Shown: piece after piece, positions 22,501 to 29,159 of the stretch
Position numbering within the stretch: position 1 is the first letter of the stretch
Layout: each line of letters starts with the position of its first letter
Source: an uncultured Prevotellaceae bacterium
Lineage (GTDB): Bacteria; Bacteroidota; Bacteroidia; Bacteroidales; Bacteroidaceae
Direction: 5' to 3'
Length of the DNA: 35,546 nt
Assembly: GCA_902795605.1 (NCBI GenBank)
Contig: CADBLU010000293.1
Location: forward strand, 1-35,546
The notes under the pieces: generated by a model
What the model was told of the DNA's origin: nothing
Seen by the model: the letters and a program-made list of their open reading frames with translations, nothing else
Databases searched by the model: none
Position numbers and translations under genes: made by a program

Positions 22501-24245
22501 TCCTCACTGCCGACACCCTCACAGGCATTGTCGCTCAAGTTGCTCAGGGAGAGGGGAAGGGTGAGTTCTGTCAGGCCAGAGCAGCAAAGGAACATTTCAC
22601 CCGTTTCCAATACGTTCGAGGTATCGAAGGTGCTCAAGTCGAGCGATGTGATATTGGAGCTTTGGCAGAACATGGCATTCATCGATGTCACCTCCGAGGT
22701 GTTGAGATACTCCAGACCTTCAATGGAACTGACCGGCATCTCTCGGAACCAACTGTGTGTCTGTGTAGGCCTTGCATCAGCAAACGACTCGTCGATGACT
22801 ACTTGGGTGACACTCTCACAAACTCTGTTATTCAACCATTCTGGTTCGCCATCGACCTCTTCCAACGAATAGACGGTCTCCCCATTCAACCGTGAAGTGA
22901 CAAATTGGTCGTCATAGACAAAAGTCAACTTGTAGCCGTTATCGACTTCTGTCAGCCGGACATAGCCAACGGATGAATAGACAATTTCCTCACCCTCTTC
23001 ATAAATCGCAAAAAACTCACTCCAAGGTTCGGTCTCTTGATAAGCCTGTTTGCAACCTGCAGGCACATACAGGAATTGATTATTGCGGTCGGGGAAGGGG
23101 TCTCCATCAACCTCTATGGGTTCCTCTGACTCCATAGTGACCTTCACCAGTTGGCCGCACTCAGAGAATGCCTCGTCCTCAATCATCGTGATTTGTGCGG
23201 GAATCGTGATTTCGGCCATCAAGCTCCCCTTGAAAGCATGCCAACCGATGGACGTGACTGTCTCTGGAATAGTGGTCGCAGGGCAGGAGACGATGAGTTT
23301 GTCTTCCGATGTGAAGATGATAGCGTTGCAGTCGTCGCGCGAATCAAACCAAGAGTTGCCTTCGGCGACTGTCAGCGATGTGAGGAAATCACAGCCTTGG
23401 ACAATGTCTTCGCCTATCTCATTCACTGAAGCAGGGATGGTGAGCGAGGTGAGCGAACCAAAGCGGAAGGCCTCGTTGCCGATGACAAGCAGTCCTTCCG
23501 GCAAGGTGATAGAGTTGCATATACCATCACCGAAGGCATTGTCCCTGATGACCGTGACGGGGATGTCATAAAGGGTGGCGGGGATGACGAAGTCATTTAT
23601 CCAATAGTCATTACCAGTTATTTCCCATGACTCAGTCTCATCGTTATACTCATACCACACCCCTTGCGCATCCTGATAGGGAGAAAGGAAAGGCGCGTCG
23701 TCAGAGACATCAACGATAGCATAATCGAGGTAGGCACCGCCGCCGCCATTGTCGTTGACATAGATGGCAAGGGTATTTTCTCCATCTACCAACAAATCGG
23801 CGGGCACTTGAGCCCTCATTTCATAATTGTACTGGGTTCTCGACACTTCGACGCCGTTGATATAAATCTCGGCATAGTCGTCTGCGATATACTTGATGAA
23901 AATGTTGTCGACATCGACTTCATCCAAGTTGACAGTAAAAGTACGGCGCAGGTAGAAACAGCCATACTCATTCTCCCACTTGTAAAAGTTGCCTTCACCC
24001 AACTCCCATTCGTCATCCCGTTGAATAGGACCGGTCAGAGCGCCCCAAGCCGAGTCGTCGTAGTCCGTCTCATACCAAGCCTTTCCATTGGAATCGTTGG
24101 CGGGAGGGATGCCTTCATCATTCTCTTGGAAGACGAATTTCATCTCCCATGGAGATTCTTTCCCAAAAGGAACAATGGTATTGCCCCATAATGCCATAGG
24201 CAGAATGCACAATATAAGTACCGATAAATGCTTGATGTGTCTCAT
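19578..24245 (-). CDS. Large modular surface protein: BspA-like leucine-rich repeats, three repeat modules, dockerin-like C-terminus
   Basis: A 1555-residue secreted protein. A signal peptide (residues 1–~21) has no lipobox. Residues ~35–180 look like a galactose-binding jelly roll (DYDDSAWGALTG, then FYLRRTFTV and AEIYINGVEV, as in glycoside hydrolase 2 sugar-binding domains). Residues ~225–400 are BspA-type leucine-rich repeats (ITLPEGLLVIGNEAF, LTIPASVNEIG). Residues ~480–600 resemble the DUF285 repeat (FDTSNVLETGEMF). Three copies of a ~200-residue module start near residues 630, 955 and 1300; each has a NPxF/NPAY start, LPxGxYxxxxxxFYR and a final WSxWDNFxL motif. Helical linkers separate them. 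Residues ~1495–1555 hold a paired GDANGDGG…VNEDGEVNVTD calcium-binding repeat of dockerin type. No catalytic domain was recognised. Likely an adhesin or carbohydrate binder. Base use is A/T-richer than the flanking core genes. Confidence 0.85.
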   Translation of the reverse strand: MRHIKHLSVLILCILPMALWGNTIVPFGKESPWEMKFVFQENDEGIPPANDSNGKAWYETDYDDSAWGALTGPIQRDDEWELGEGNFYKWENEYGCFYLRRTFTVNLDEVDVDNIFIKYIADDYAEIYINGVEVSRTQYNYEMRAQVPADLLVDGENTLAIYVNDNGGGGAYLDYAIVDVSDDAPFLSPYQDAQGVWYEYNDETESWEITGNDYWINDFVIPATLYDIPVTVIRDNAFGDGICNSITLPEGLLVIGNEAFRFGSLTSLTIPASVNEIGEDIVQGCDFLTSLTVAEGNSWFDSRDDCNAIIFTSEDKLIVSCPATTIPETVTSIGWHAFKGSLMAEITIPAQITMIEDEAFSECGQLVKVTMESEEPIEVDGDPFPDRNNQFLYVPAGCKQAYQETEPWSEFFAIYEEGEEIVYSSVGYVRLTEVDNGYKLTFVYDDQFVTSRLNGETVYSLEEVDGEPEWLNNRVCESVTQVVIDESFADARPTQTHSWFREMPVSSIEGLEYLNTSEVTSMNAMFCQSSNITSLDLSTFDTSNVLETGEMFLCCSGLTELTLPLSLSNLSDNACEGVGSEEAPCMIIVPDDFDFGEATVSASGFLWKGGWFRSSASFLDATVENPLDVTSYFIKNPSFDGNVYTGWSGTSWEHYRPQENAEQYNKNYDIYQDLIGLPEGVYKFSANTFYRAGNVEPAYKNFKAGNEESRYAKLYASTSDNEVETSISSPFSARLTSSLPEGSWLSATDEESNVTYWIPNDMPAADAFFKAGYCNDNEVLIAVTDGHLRIGARKSTTVTGDWSMFDDFALIYYGAGSDAVTFYKNSCLEKLETVDVTGAVYTNDYFSAYEEAIGALQEATTLEEVYAAITACQSAISVLKENLDLWRQLSSLQSLAMETAADTDYLELYRDQCSQWAETDYVALLEARTAPNEELVDEIARVTAMIDEVYHHPSGEDIDMTSLLVNPNFTDYENGWTKEAAFGGNVRADGLEENPCFESWNNANFDIYQIVKNLPKGVYRVSVQGFYRYGRNNYQAYLDGEQYTTKETCPVFIYLNNNITPFTNVYDMKVYDEEFYNYDHEQQALPNGTPIYFPNSMTSSSIAFSTGMYTQSAYGLVYNDGDEIRIGVKGSSNQLGDSWSIWDNFKLTFCGFKADVVRPVLEQAIAEAENELNIAMGSDMATALQDAINEGKAVVDGEDGEAMFNALMQLYDLKEPVSESKAVFVQLVEANNELASAIENAVASDDIVAEANALITSVTEGIANHTYADSDVEGLMEDIITMVHRLGIPQDMASATVANPVECTSIIINPAYDNGDNHGWSGDAVVNASSKNTENYNTNFDYYQELTGLPEGIYRVVVQGFYRAGSYFNDDLSYSADPTADNNALLYAVAGDDVVSKPLKRLASEALVTETLSDGWVYCDEGGKRAVPNTTTAGDEAFRTTNADGTSLLYSGNTVEAKVGSDGKLVIGLKKEALLDYDWTLWDNWQLFYLGKGFVLGDANGDGGVSATDITVAVDYMINGNTEIICLKNADVNEDGEVNVTDITLIVKMILEPSN

Positions 24246-24325
24246 GTTGATTATCTTTTATGATGATGTATTTTTCCTCATTCCACACCGCTTTGAAGAA
24301 ACGTTATTGACAAGTTTCCGAGCAA

Positions 24326-24333
24326 CAAAAGTA
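24326..24333 (-). promoter_or_regulatory. Candidate -7 element of the large surface-protein gene
   Basis: On the minus strand TACTTTTG fits TAnnTTTG and lies 81 bp before the ATG. No convincing TTTG is found 19–21 bp upstream. It shares the 289-bp divergent intergenic region with the outer-membrane protein promoter. Confidence 0.4.
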
Positions 24334-24437
24334 GCTCAAGAGGATGCTGTGTCACGACATTCACCCACTTGGCGGAGCTATTAAATGCCTAAAAAACCCC
24401 AGACAACATGGCAAAGATAATAAAAAATGGACAAATA

Positions 24438-24469
24438 TTTGCATTTTTTAAAAAAAATAAATAATTTTG
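24438..24469 (+). promoter_or_regulatory. Promoter of the outer-membrane beta-barrel gene
   Basis: TTTG (24438–24441), a 20-bp A/T-only-rich spacer, and TAATTTTG (24462–24469) match the Bacteroidetes consensus fully. Transcription would start near 24476, giving a ~60-nt A/T-rich leader. The A/T tract in the spacer suggests a strong promoter. Confidence 0.75.
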
Positions 24470-24534
24470 CACTTTCAAAGCAAACCATTTTAGAGATTTT
24501 ATTAATAGAGTATTCATTTTTAAATTTTACGAAG

Positions 24535-25134
24535 ATGAAAAAATTTATTCTTTTAGTGGCTGTCATGATGGCATCTACATGCGTTTTCGCACAACACGAA
24601 CCTGGTTCACTGACAATACAGCCCCGTATTGGTTTCAGTGCCGCTGACTTCAATAACACTAGTGACACCGAGGCTCACGTAGGTTTGGTCGTAGGTCCGG
24701 AATTCGAATACACTCTGAGCAACCGCTTCAGCATCGCTGCAGGCCTCAACTACTCACAGCAAGGTTCAGAGTTGAAGAATACTGATATCGTTTTCAAGAA
24801 CGATTATCTTACCATACCCATCACCGCCAATTTCTATGTGTTGAAAGGACTTGCATTGAAGGCAGGTATTCAGCCAGGAATGAATCTTAACTACAAATTG
24901 GAGAACGACGGAAAGGAAGTGGATATACCCGACGACCTGGTCAAGTCATTCGATGTAGCCATCCCCGTGGGTTTGTCTTATGAATTCCCCTTTGGCCTTG
25001 TACTCGACGCTCGTTACACTTTTGGCCTCACCAAGATTTTCGACGAGAAAAAATATAAAAATGATGGATTTGACCTTGACAGCAAGAACCTCACCTTCCA
25101 ATTCACTCTGGGCTACAAGTTCACACTGTTCTAA
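24535..25134 (+). CDS. Outer-membrane beta-barrel protein (PorT / OMP_b-brl family)
   Basis: A 199-residue protein with a signal peptide (MKKFILLVAVMM…CVFA, cleavage before Gln20) and a mature part of alternating amphipathic strands: PRIGFSAADF, FSIAAGLNYSQQGSEL, YLTIPITANFYVLKGLALKAGIQPG, LDARYTFGLTKIF-like strands, ending LTFQFTLGYKFTLF with a C-terminal aromatic residue, typical of outer-membrane barrels. About eight strands are expected. The frame is open 108 bp further upstream, but that part is the promoter and leader; ATG 24535 begins the signal peptide. It has its own promoter and terminator, so it is a single-gene unit. Function is unknown; such proteins are common in Bacteroidetes. 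Confidence 0.88.
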   Translation: MKKFILLVAVMMASTCVFAQHEPGSLTIQPRIGFSAADFNNTSDTEAHVGLVVGPEFEYTLSNRFSIAAGLNYSQQGSELKNTDIVFKNDYLTIPITANFYVLKGLALKAGIQPGMNLNYKLENDGKEVDIPDDLVKSFDVAIPVGLSYEFPFGLVLDARYTFGLTKIFDEKKYKNDGFDLDSKNLTFQFTLGYKFTLF

Positions 25135-25152
25135 ACGATAAAAACCTTATAA

Positions 25153-25192
25153 GAGGGTGTGTCAGGCTATCTGGCACACCCTCGTCTTTTTT
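25153..25192 (+). terminator. Intrinsic terminator of the beta-barrel gene
   Basis: GAGGGTGTG (25153–25161) pairs with CACACCCTC (25175–25183), extended inwards by a T·G and CAG/CTG with a 5-nt loop; six T follow at 25187–25192. It starts 18 bp after the stop codon. Confidence 0.9.
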
Positions 25193-25225
25193 ATAGCATC
25201 ATACGAATTTATAGCATCATACGAA
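25190..25225. repeat. Perfect tandem duplication of 18 bp
   Basis: TTTATAGCATCATACGAA occurs at 25190–25207 and again at 25208–25225 without mismatch, starting inside the T-run of the preceding terminator and leading directly into a 27-bp palindrome. Confidence 0.9.
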
Positions 25226-25252
25226 AAGAGCGCAAGCCAGGCTTGCGCTCTT
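25226..25252. repeat. Perfect 27-bp palindrome (possible second terminator hairpin)
   Basis: AAGAGCGCAAGCC (25226–25238), a single A, then the exact complement GGCTTGCGCTCTT (25240–25252). It could form a strong hairpin in RNA on either strand. No T-run follows on the + side, so it is not a standard terminator for the beta-barrel gene; for the - strand gene at 25405–25764 it lies downstream and may help end transcription. The 150 bp from 25253 to the SLOG gene hold nothing else that I recognise. Confidence 0.75.
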
Positions 25253-25404
25253 GGGCATATCTACTGACCGTATGGATGATTATTTGCGCGATCAGGGGGT
25301 CTATTTTTCCAACAAAGATAAAATGTAACTATGCAGCCAATTTACGTATCTGCAAGTAGTTTTGCAGTGTCTTTACAATTGGCAGAATATGGCAATAAAA
25401 CGAA

Positions 25405-25764
25405 TCATATACGGACTATAGTGACTGGTTTATTCTTTGTTTTGGCATAGTCTAGGGTATATTTTGTTTCTCTGGATTTACCATCCCAAAAGGCTAAGAC
25501 ACAATCACAATCATCCACAATCAGTTGATTCCTCATCAAAGGCGCAATCCTGCCATACTTTTCATAGTCGGGGAAAAACTCAATCAGTTTCAGTCCCTTC
25601 TTTCTGGCATACTCTCTGGCATAAGTGTCAGCACCCATTGCGCCACCCGACACGATTGTGTCAGGGGTAAAAGCCAAATGGGCGCTAATGTCTATTGGCA
25701 GGCAAGTCCTACTACCTACTATTGCAACGACTTTTAGTTCTTTTTGTTCTTTTAGCTCATTCAT
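25405..25764 (-). CDS. Small SLOG-superfamily protein (DUF2493/YspA-like)
   Basis: A 119-residue, Rossmann-like protein of the SLOG (Smf/LOG) group. Signatures: VAIVGSRTC at the N-terminus (first beta strand and nucleotide-binding loop), TIVSGGAMGADTYARE (the GG-x-x-G-AD motif), a LIEFFPDYEKYGRIAP segment, RNQLIVDDCDCVLAFWDG and the C-terminal strand KPVTIVRI. SLOG proteins bind or cleave nucleotide-type ligands; some act as sensors in conflict systems, others are of unknown use. The frame is open to 25866, but the extra 34 residues (rich in Arg/Val) do not resemble the family, so the ATG at 25764 before NELKEQKELK is chosen. A weak promoter (CTTG–N20–TAAATTCG, -7 at 25794–25801) precedes it. 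It stands alone between unrelated genes in an A/T-richer stretch. Confidence 0.8.
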   Translation of the reverse strand: MNELKEQKELKVVAIVGSRTCLPIDISAHLAFTPDTIVSGGAMGADTYAREYARKKGLKLIEFFPDYEKYGRIAPLMRNQLIVDDCDCVLAFWDGKSRETKYTLDYAKTKNKPVTIVRI

Positions 25765-25943
25765 AATTGCATTTTTCTTGATTTCTCTTGGTGCGAATTT
25801 ACGATGAGGAAAATGAACCACCAAGCGAAATAAAGAAACAAGCCTTGCAACTACGTCACTTTTCAACTGATTCCAATTGTCCTTAGAAGTACTGACGGAG
25901 GATATTGCAAGAAAGCCAATGTCTCACGAAAGTAATGTCTAAA

Positions 25944-25971
25944 CTCCTAATCTCCCAAACTCCCAAACTCC
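25944..25971. repeat. Short 8-bp tandem repeat
   Basis: CTCCTAAT, CTCCCAAA, CTCCCAAA, CTCC: three and a half units of an 8-mer with a strong strand bias (almost no G). It lies in the gap between the SLOG and bcp genes, about 60 bp before the bcp -33 element. Confidence 0.7.
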
Positions 25972-26030
25972 TTCAAGCCTACGGAACTTGAATGATTTAA
26001 TCCCCCCAATACAAAAAAACGCGCGGAAAA

Positions 26031-26062
26031 CTTGGGCAATCAACGAAATAATGCTATTTTTG
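26031..26062 (+). promoter_or_regulatory. Promoter of the bcp operon
   Basis: CTTG (26031–26034, one mismatch from TTTG), a 20-bp spacer, and TATTTTTG (26055–26062, full match to TAnnTTTG). Transcription would start near 26069, about 30 nt before the bcp ATG. Confidence 0.65.
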
Positions 26063-26098
26063 CATCAATAACCTATCACCTTTAACTAATTACTTTTT

Positions 26099-26554
26099 AT
26101 GGAAATAGGAGACAAAGCCCCCGAGATACTCGGACTCGACGAGAACGGCAACGAAGTGCGCCTGAGCGACTATGCCGGCAAGAAAATCGTATTGTATTTT
26201 TACCCCAAAGACCTCACCTCAGGGTGTACGGCAGAGGCTTGCAACCTGCGCGACAACCTCAGTGAGTTGACCAGCCAGGGCTATGCCGTGATTGGCGCGA
26301 GCGTCGACGACGCCAAGTCGCACCAGAAATTCATCGCCAAGCATGAGCTGCCTTTCCATCTCATTGCCGACACCGACAAGACCCTCGTGGAGCAATTTGG
26401 CGTTTGGGGCGAGAAGAGCATGTACGGCCGCAAGTATTTCGGCACCTTCCGCACCACATTCATCATCAATGAGGAAGGCATCATAGAGCGTATCATCGGT
26501 CCGAAGAAAATCAAGACCAAAGATCACGCCCGCCAAATACTTGAGAGCGAATGA
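26099..26554 (+). CDS. bcp: Thioredoxin-dependent peroxiredoxin, Bcp/PrxQ type
   Basis: Reduces hydrogen peroxide and organic peroxides using thioredoxin in the cytoplasm. The 151-residue protein has the PrxQ motif DLTSGCTAEACNLRDN with peroxidatic Cys43 and resolving Cys48 five residues later, LYFYPKD just before it, and FGVWGEKSMYGRKYFG plus RTTFIINEEGII in the C-terminal half. There is no signal peptide. The stop overlaps the next start (ATGA), so YjbQ-family synthesis is coupled. It begins a likely three-gene operon with a fitting promoter. Confidence 0.95.
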   Translation: MEIGDKAPEILGLDENGNEVRLSDYAGKKIVLYFYPKDLTSGCTAEACNLRDNLSELTSQGYAVIGASVDDAKSHQKFIAKHELPFHLIADTDKTLVEQFGVWGEKSMYGRKYFGTFRTTFIINEEGIIERIIGPKKIKTKDHARQILESE

Positions 26555-26961
26555 CACAGCAGGTGGAAATCACACTCAAGGCCCGCCCTCGGGGTTGCCA
26601 CCTGGTGACGGTGGAAATCATGCGCCAACTGCCGCCGCTACCCTCCTGCGGACTGCTGCACCTTTTCGTGAAACACACCAGTTGCGGACTCTCCATCAAC
26701 GAGAATGCCGACCCCGACGTGCGAAGCGACATGGATGCCATTCTCGACCATCTCGTGCCTGAGAACCAACCGTATTACGATCATACCCTCGAGGGTAGCG
26801 ACGACATGCCTGCCCATGCCAAGTCGGCATTGGTGGGTGTGAGCCTCACTATACCCATCACCGGTGCCCGCCTCAACCTGGGCACATGGCAGGGCATCTA
26901 TCTCTGTGAGTTCAGGAATGATGGCGGCCGTCGCAAGATTGTGGCCACCATCATGAGCTAA
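26551..26961 (+). CDS. YjbQ/UPF0047 family protein
   Basis: A 136-residue protein with the family pattern KHTSCGLSINENADPDV (residues ~47–63), a HTLEGSDDMPAHAKSAL segment carrying histidines placed to bind metal, and LGTWQGIYLCEFR near the C-terminus. Members are beta-sandwich trimers; YjbQ of E. coli has a weak thiamine-phosphate synthase activity, but the true role is unsettled. Its length and the start that overlaps the bcp stop by 4 bp (ATGA) agree with the family. It lies between a peroxiredoxin and an acyl-CoA synthetase, with 32 bp to the latter. Confidence 0.88.
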   Translation: MTQQVEITLKARPRGCHLVTVEIMRQLPPLPSCGLLHLFVKHTSCGLSINENADPDVRSDMDAILDHLVPENQPYYDHTLEGSDDMPAHAKSALVGVSLTIPITGARLNLGTWQGIYLCEFRNDGGRRKIVATIMS

Positions 26962-26993
26962 ATACCAGTAAACACCAACACCCTTTTCTAACT

Positions 26994-29054
26994 ATGATCA
27001 ACAGACAACTGCTTGAGCCCGCCAGCATCGTAGTCATCGGCGGTTCAAACAACATCCACAAGCCCGGAGGAGCCGTGGTGAGAAACCTTATCAGCGGCGG
27101 ATACAAGGGCGTGCTGCGCATCGTCAACCCCAAGGAGGACGAGGTGCAGGGCATCAAAGTTTTTCACCAAGCCAACGAACTGCCACCCACCGAACTGGCC
27201 ATAGTGGTGATACCGGCCAAACTATGTCCCGCCACAGTGAAAATCCTCGCTGCCGAGAAGGGCGTCAAAGCCTTCATCATCATCTCGGCAGGCTTTGGCG
27301 AGGAGACACCCGCCGGTGCCGCACTCGAAAAAGAGATTCTCGACATCTGCGAGCAATACGGGGCTGCCCTCATCGGTCCCAACTGCATCGGACTGCTCAA
27401 CGCATGGCACCACAGCGTGTTCACCAAACCCATCCCCCATCTCAATCCCCAGGGAGTGGACTTCATCTCTGGCTCCGGTGCCACCGCCGTGTTCATCCTT
27501 GAGTCGGCCGTTATCAAGGGCCTCCAGTTCAACTCCGTCTGGAGCATCGGCAACGGCAAGCAGATAGGGATTGAGGACGTGCTGCAATATATGGACGAGA
27601 ACTTCGACGCCGAGCGCGACTCCAAAGTGAAACTGCTCTACATCGAGAGCGTCAGCAACCCCGACAAACTGCTCTTCCATGCCGCATCGCTCATCCGCAA
27701 GGGATGCCGCATCGCAGCCATCAAGGCAGGCTCGTCGGAGAGCGGCAGCCGCGCGGCATCCTCACACACCGGCGCCATCGCCAGCAGCGACTCCGCCGTG
27801 GAGGCACTCTTCCGCAAGGCAGGCATCGTCAGATGCTTCTCGCGCGAGGAACTCACCACTGTGGGCTGCATCTTCACCCTGCCACCCATCAAAGGCAACC
27901 GCTTCGCCATTGTCACCCATGCCGGCGGACCGGGTGTGATGCTCACCGACGCCCTTTCCAAGGGAGGCCTCATCGTGCCCCCACTCGACCCCGCCATCGG
28001 CGAAGAGTTGAAAGCCAAACTCTATCCCGGTGCCTCGGTGGCCAACCCCATCGACATTCTCGCCACCGGCAACCCCACCCAACTGGGCGAGGCCATCGAC
28101 TTCTGCGAGAATCGCTTCGACAATATCGACGCCATCATGGTCATCTTCGGCACCCCGGGCCTCGTGCAACTCTATGAGACCTACGACGTGCTGCACAAGA
28201 AGATATTGGAGTGCAAGAAACCCGTCTTCCCCATCCTGCCCAGCCTCCACACCGCCGGGCCCGAGGTGGAGGAGTTTCTCAAGAAAGGTCATGTCAACTT
28301 CAGCGATGAGGTGACACTTGCCACCGCCCTCACACAGGTGATGCGCACACCGCCGCCTGCCCCGCCAGAGATAGAGCTCTTCGGCATCGACGTGCCCCGC
28401 ATCCGCGATATCATCTCCGGCATCAAGGAGAGCGGATACATCTCCCCCGCCCTCGTCCATCAACTGCTCGACTGCGCACGCATCCCCATGGTGCCCGAGA
28501 AAGTGAGTGCCGACGTCGAAGAACTGGTGGCCTTCGCTCAGCGCATCGGCTATCCAGTGGTGGCCAAGGTGGTGGGCCCCATCCACAAGAGCGATGTGGG
28601 CGGAGTGACGCTCGACATCAAGAGCGACAGGCACCTGAGACTGGAGTTTGAGCGGATGATGGCCATCGGAGAAGCCACCGGGGTGATGGTACAGAAGATG
28701 CTCAAGGGCACCGAACTCTTCGTGGGCGCCAAATACGAGCCGCGCTTCGGGCATATCGTCCTCTGTGGACTCGGCGGCATCTTCGTCGAAGTGCTCAAGG
28801 ATGTGCGCAGCGGTCTGGCACCCCTGTCGTATGCCGAGGCCTACTCGATGATCAAGTCGCTGAGGGCCTACAAGATCATCAAGGGCACACGCGGACAGAA
28901 AGGCATCAACGAAGCGAAATATGCCGAGGTGATTGTCAGACTGTCGACGCTGCTGCGCTTCGCCACCGAGATCAAGGAAATGGATATCAACCCGCTGCTC
29001 GCCGACGAGAACGGGGTGACTGCGGTAGACGCGCGCATTTACATAGAGAAATAG
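26994..29054 (+). CDS. ADP-forming acyl-CoA synthetase (fused alpha and beta subunits)
   Basis: Makes ATP from ADP, phosphate and an acyl-CoA such as acetyl-CoA (or the reverse), a route of substrate-level phosphorylation in anaerobes. The 686-residue protein has the alpha part first: CoA-binding Rossmann domain (IVVIGGSNNIHKPGG-like start), then ligase domains with the phosphorylated His258 in SSHTGAIA, and GPNCIGLLN. The beta ATP-grasp part starts near residue 470, with VAKVVGPIHKSDVGGV and FVGAKYEPRFGHIVL, and ends with MDINPLLAD. This is the single-chain arrangement seen in several archaea and bacteria. The acyl group is not readable from sequence; acetate is the usual guess. It ends the bcp operon at a hairpin 20 bp downstream. 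Confidence 0.9.
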   Translation: MINRQLLEPASIVVIGGSNNIHKPGGAVVRNLISGGYKGVLRIVNPKEDEVQGIKVFHQANELPPTELAIVVIPAKLCPATVKILAAEKGVKAFIIISAGFGEETPAGAALEKEILDICEQYGAALIGPNCIGLLNAWHHSVFTKPIPHLNPQGVDFISGSGATAVFILESAVIKGLQFNSVWSIGNGKQIGIEDVLQYMDENFDAERDSKVKLLYIESVSNPDKLLFHAASLIRKGCRIAAIKAGSSESGSRAASSHTGAIASSDSAVEALFRKAGIVRCFSREELTTVGCIFTLPPIKGNRFAIVTHAGGPGVMLTDALSKGGLIVPPLDPAIGEELKAKLYPGASVANPIDILATGNPTQLGEAIDFCENRFDNIDAIMVIFGTPGLVQLYETYDVLHKKILECKKPVFPILPSLHTAGPEVEEFLKKGHVNFSDEVTLATALTQVMRTPPPAPPEIELFGIDVPRIRDIISGIKESGYISPALVHQLLDCARIPMVPEKVSADVEELVAFAQRIGYPVVAKVVGPIHKSDVGGVTLDIKSDRHLRLEFERMMAIGEATGVMVQKMLKGTELFVGAKYEPRFGHIVLCGLGGIFVEVLKDVRSGLAPLSYAEAYSMIKSLRAYKIIKGTRGQKGINEAKYAEVIVRLSTLLRFATEIKEMDINPLLADENGVTAVDARIYIEK

Positions 29055-29073
29055 CAGACGCTGCCATCAGCAC

Positions 29074-29115
29074 CTTCAGGCCCCGTCCGGACGACCGTCC
29101 GGACGGGGCCTGAAG
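29074..29115. terminator. Perfect 20-bp inverted repeat between convergent genes
   Basis: Left arm 29074–29093 begins CTTCAGGCCCC; right arm 29096–29115 is its exact complement; the loop is only AC. It lies 19 bp after the acyl-CoA synthetase stop and 44 bp before the end of the facing Sel1 gene, so it can act on both transcripts. No T-run follows on either side, so it is not a textbook intrinsic terminator; it may block RNase or pause polymerase. Confidence 0.6.
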
Positions 29116-29159
29116 CATTGAGATAAGACTCCTATGTGAGTAAACGACAAAAGACGCCT

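Larger units (their letters stand above)
25765..26098. other. 334-bp intergenic region between divergent genes
   Basis: It holds a weak promoter for the SLOG gene at its left end, a run of 8-bp repeats at 25944–25971, and the bcp promoter at its right end. Otherwise I see no gene, RNA or structure. It is A/T-rich compared with the genes to the right. Confidence 0.7.

Noticed and set aside
24427-24534. Upstream extension of the beta-barrel gene
   Set aside because: It covers the promoter and leader; the signal peptide begins at 24535.
25190-25252. Ends of an insertion sequence or attachment site
   Set aside because: There is a tandem repeat and a palindrome, but no transposase or integrase and no matching copy elsewhere in the window.
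25159-25359. Possible 66-residue gene downstream of the beta-barrel gene
   Set aside because: Its start is inside the terminator hairpin, it crosses the tandem repeat and palindrome, and it has no motif or promoter.
25405-25764. Defence system built on the SLOG protein
   Set aside because: No effector, nuclease, cyclase or membrane partner adjoins it; a single SLOG gene is not enough.
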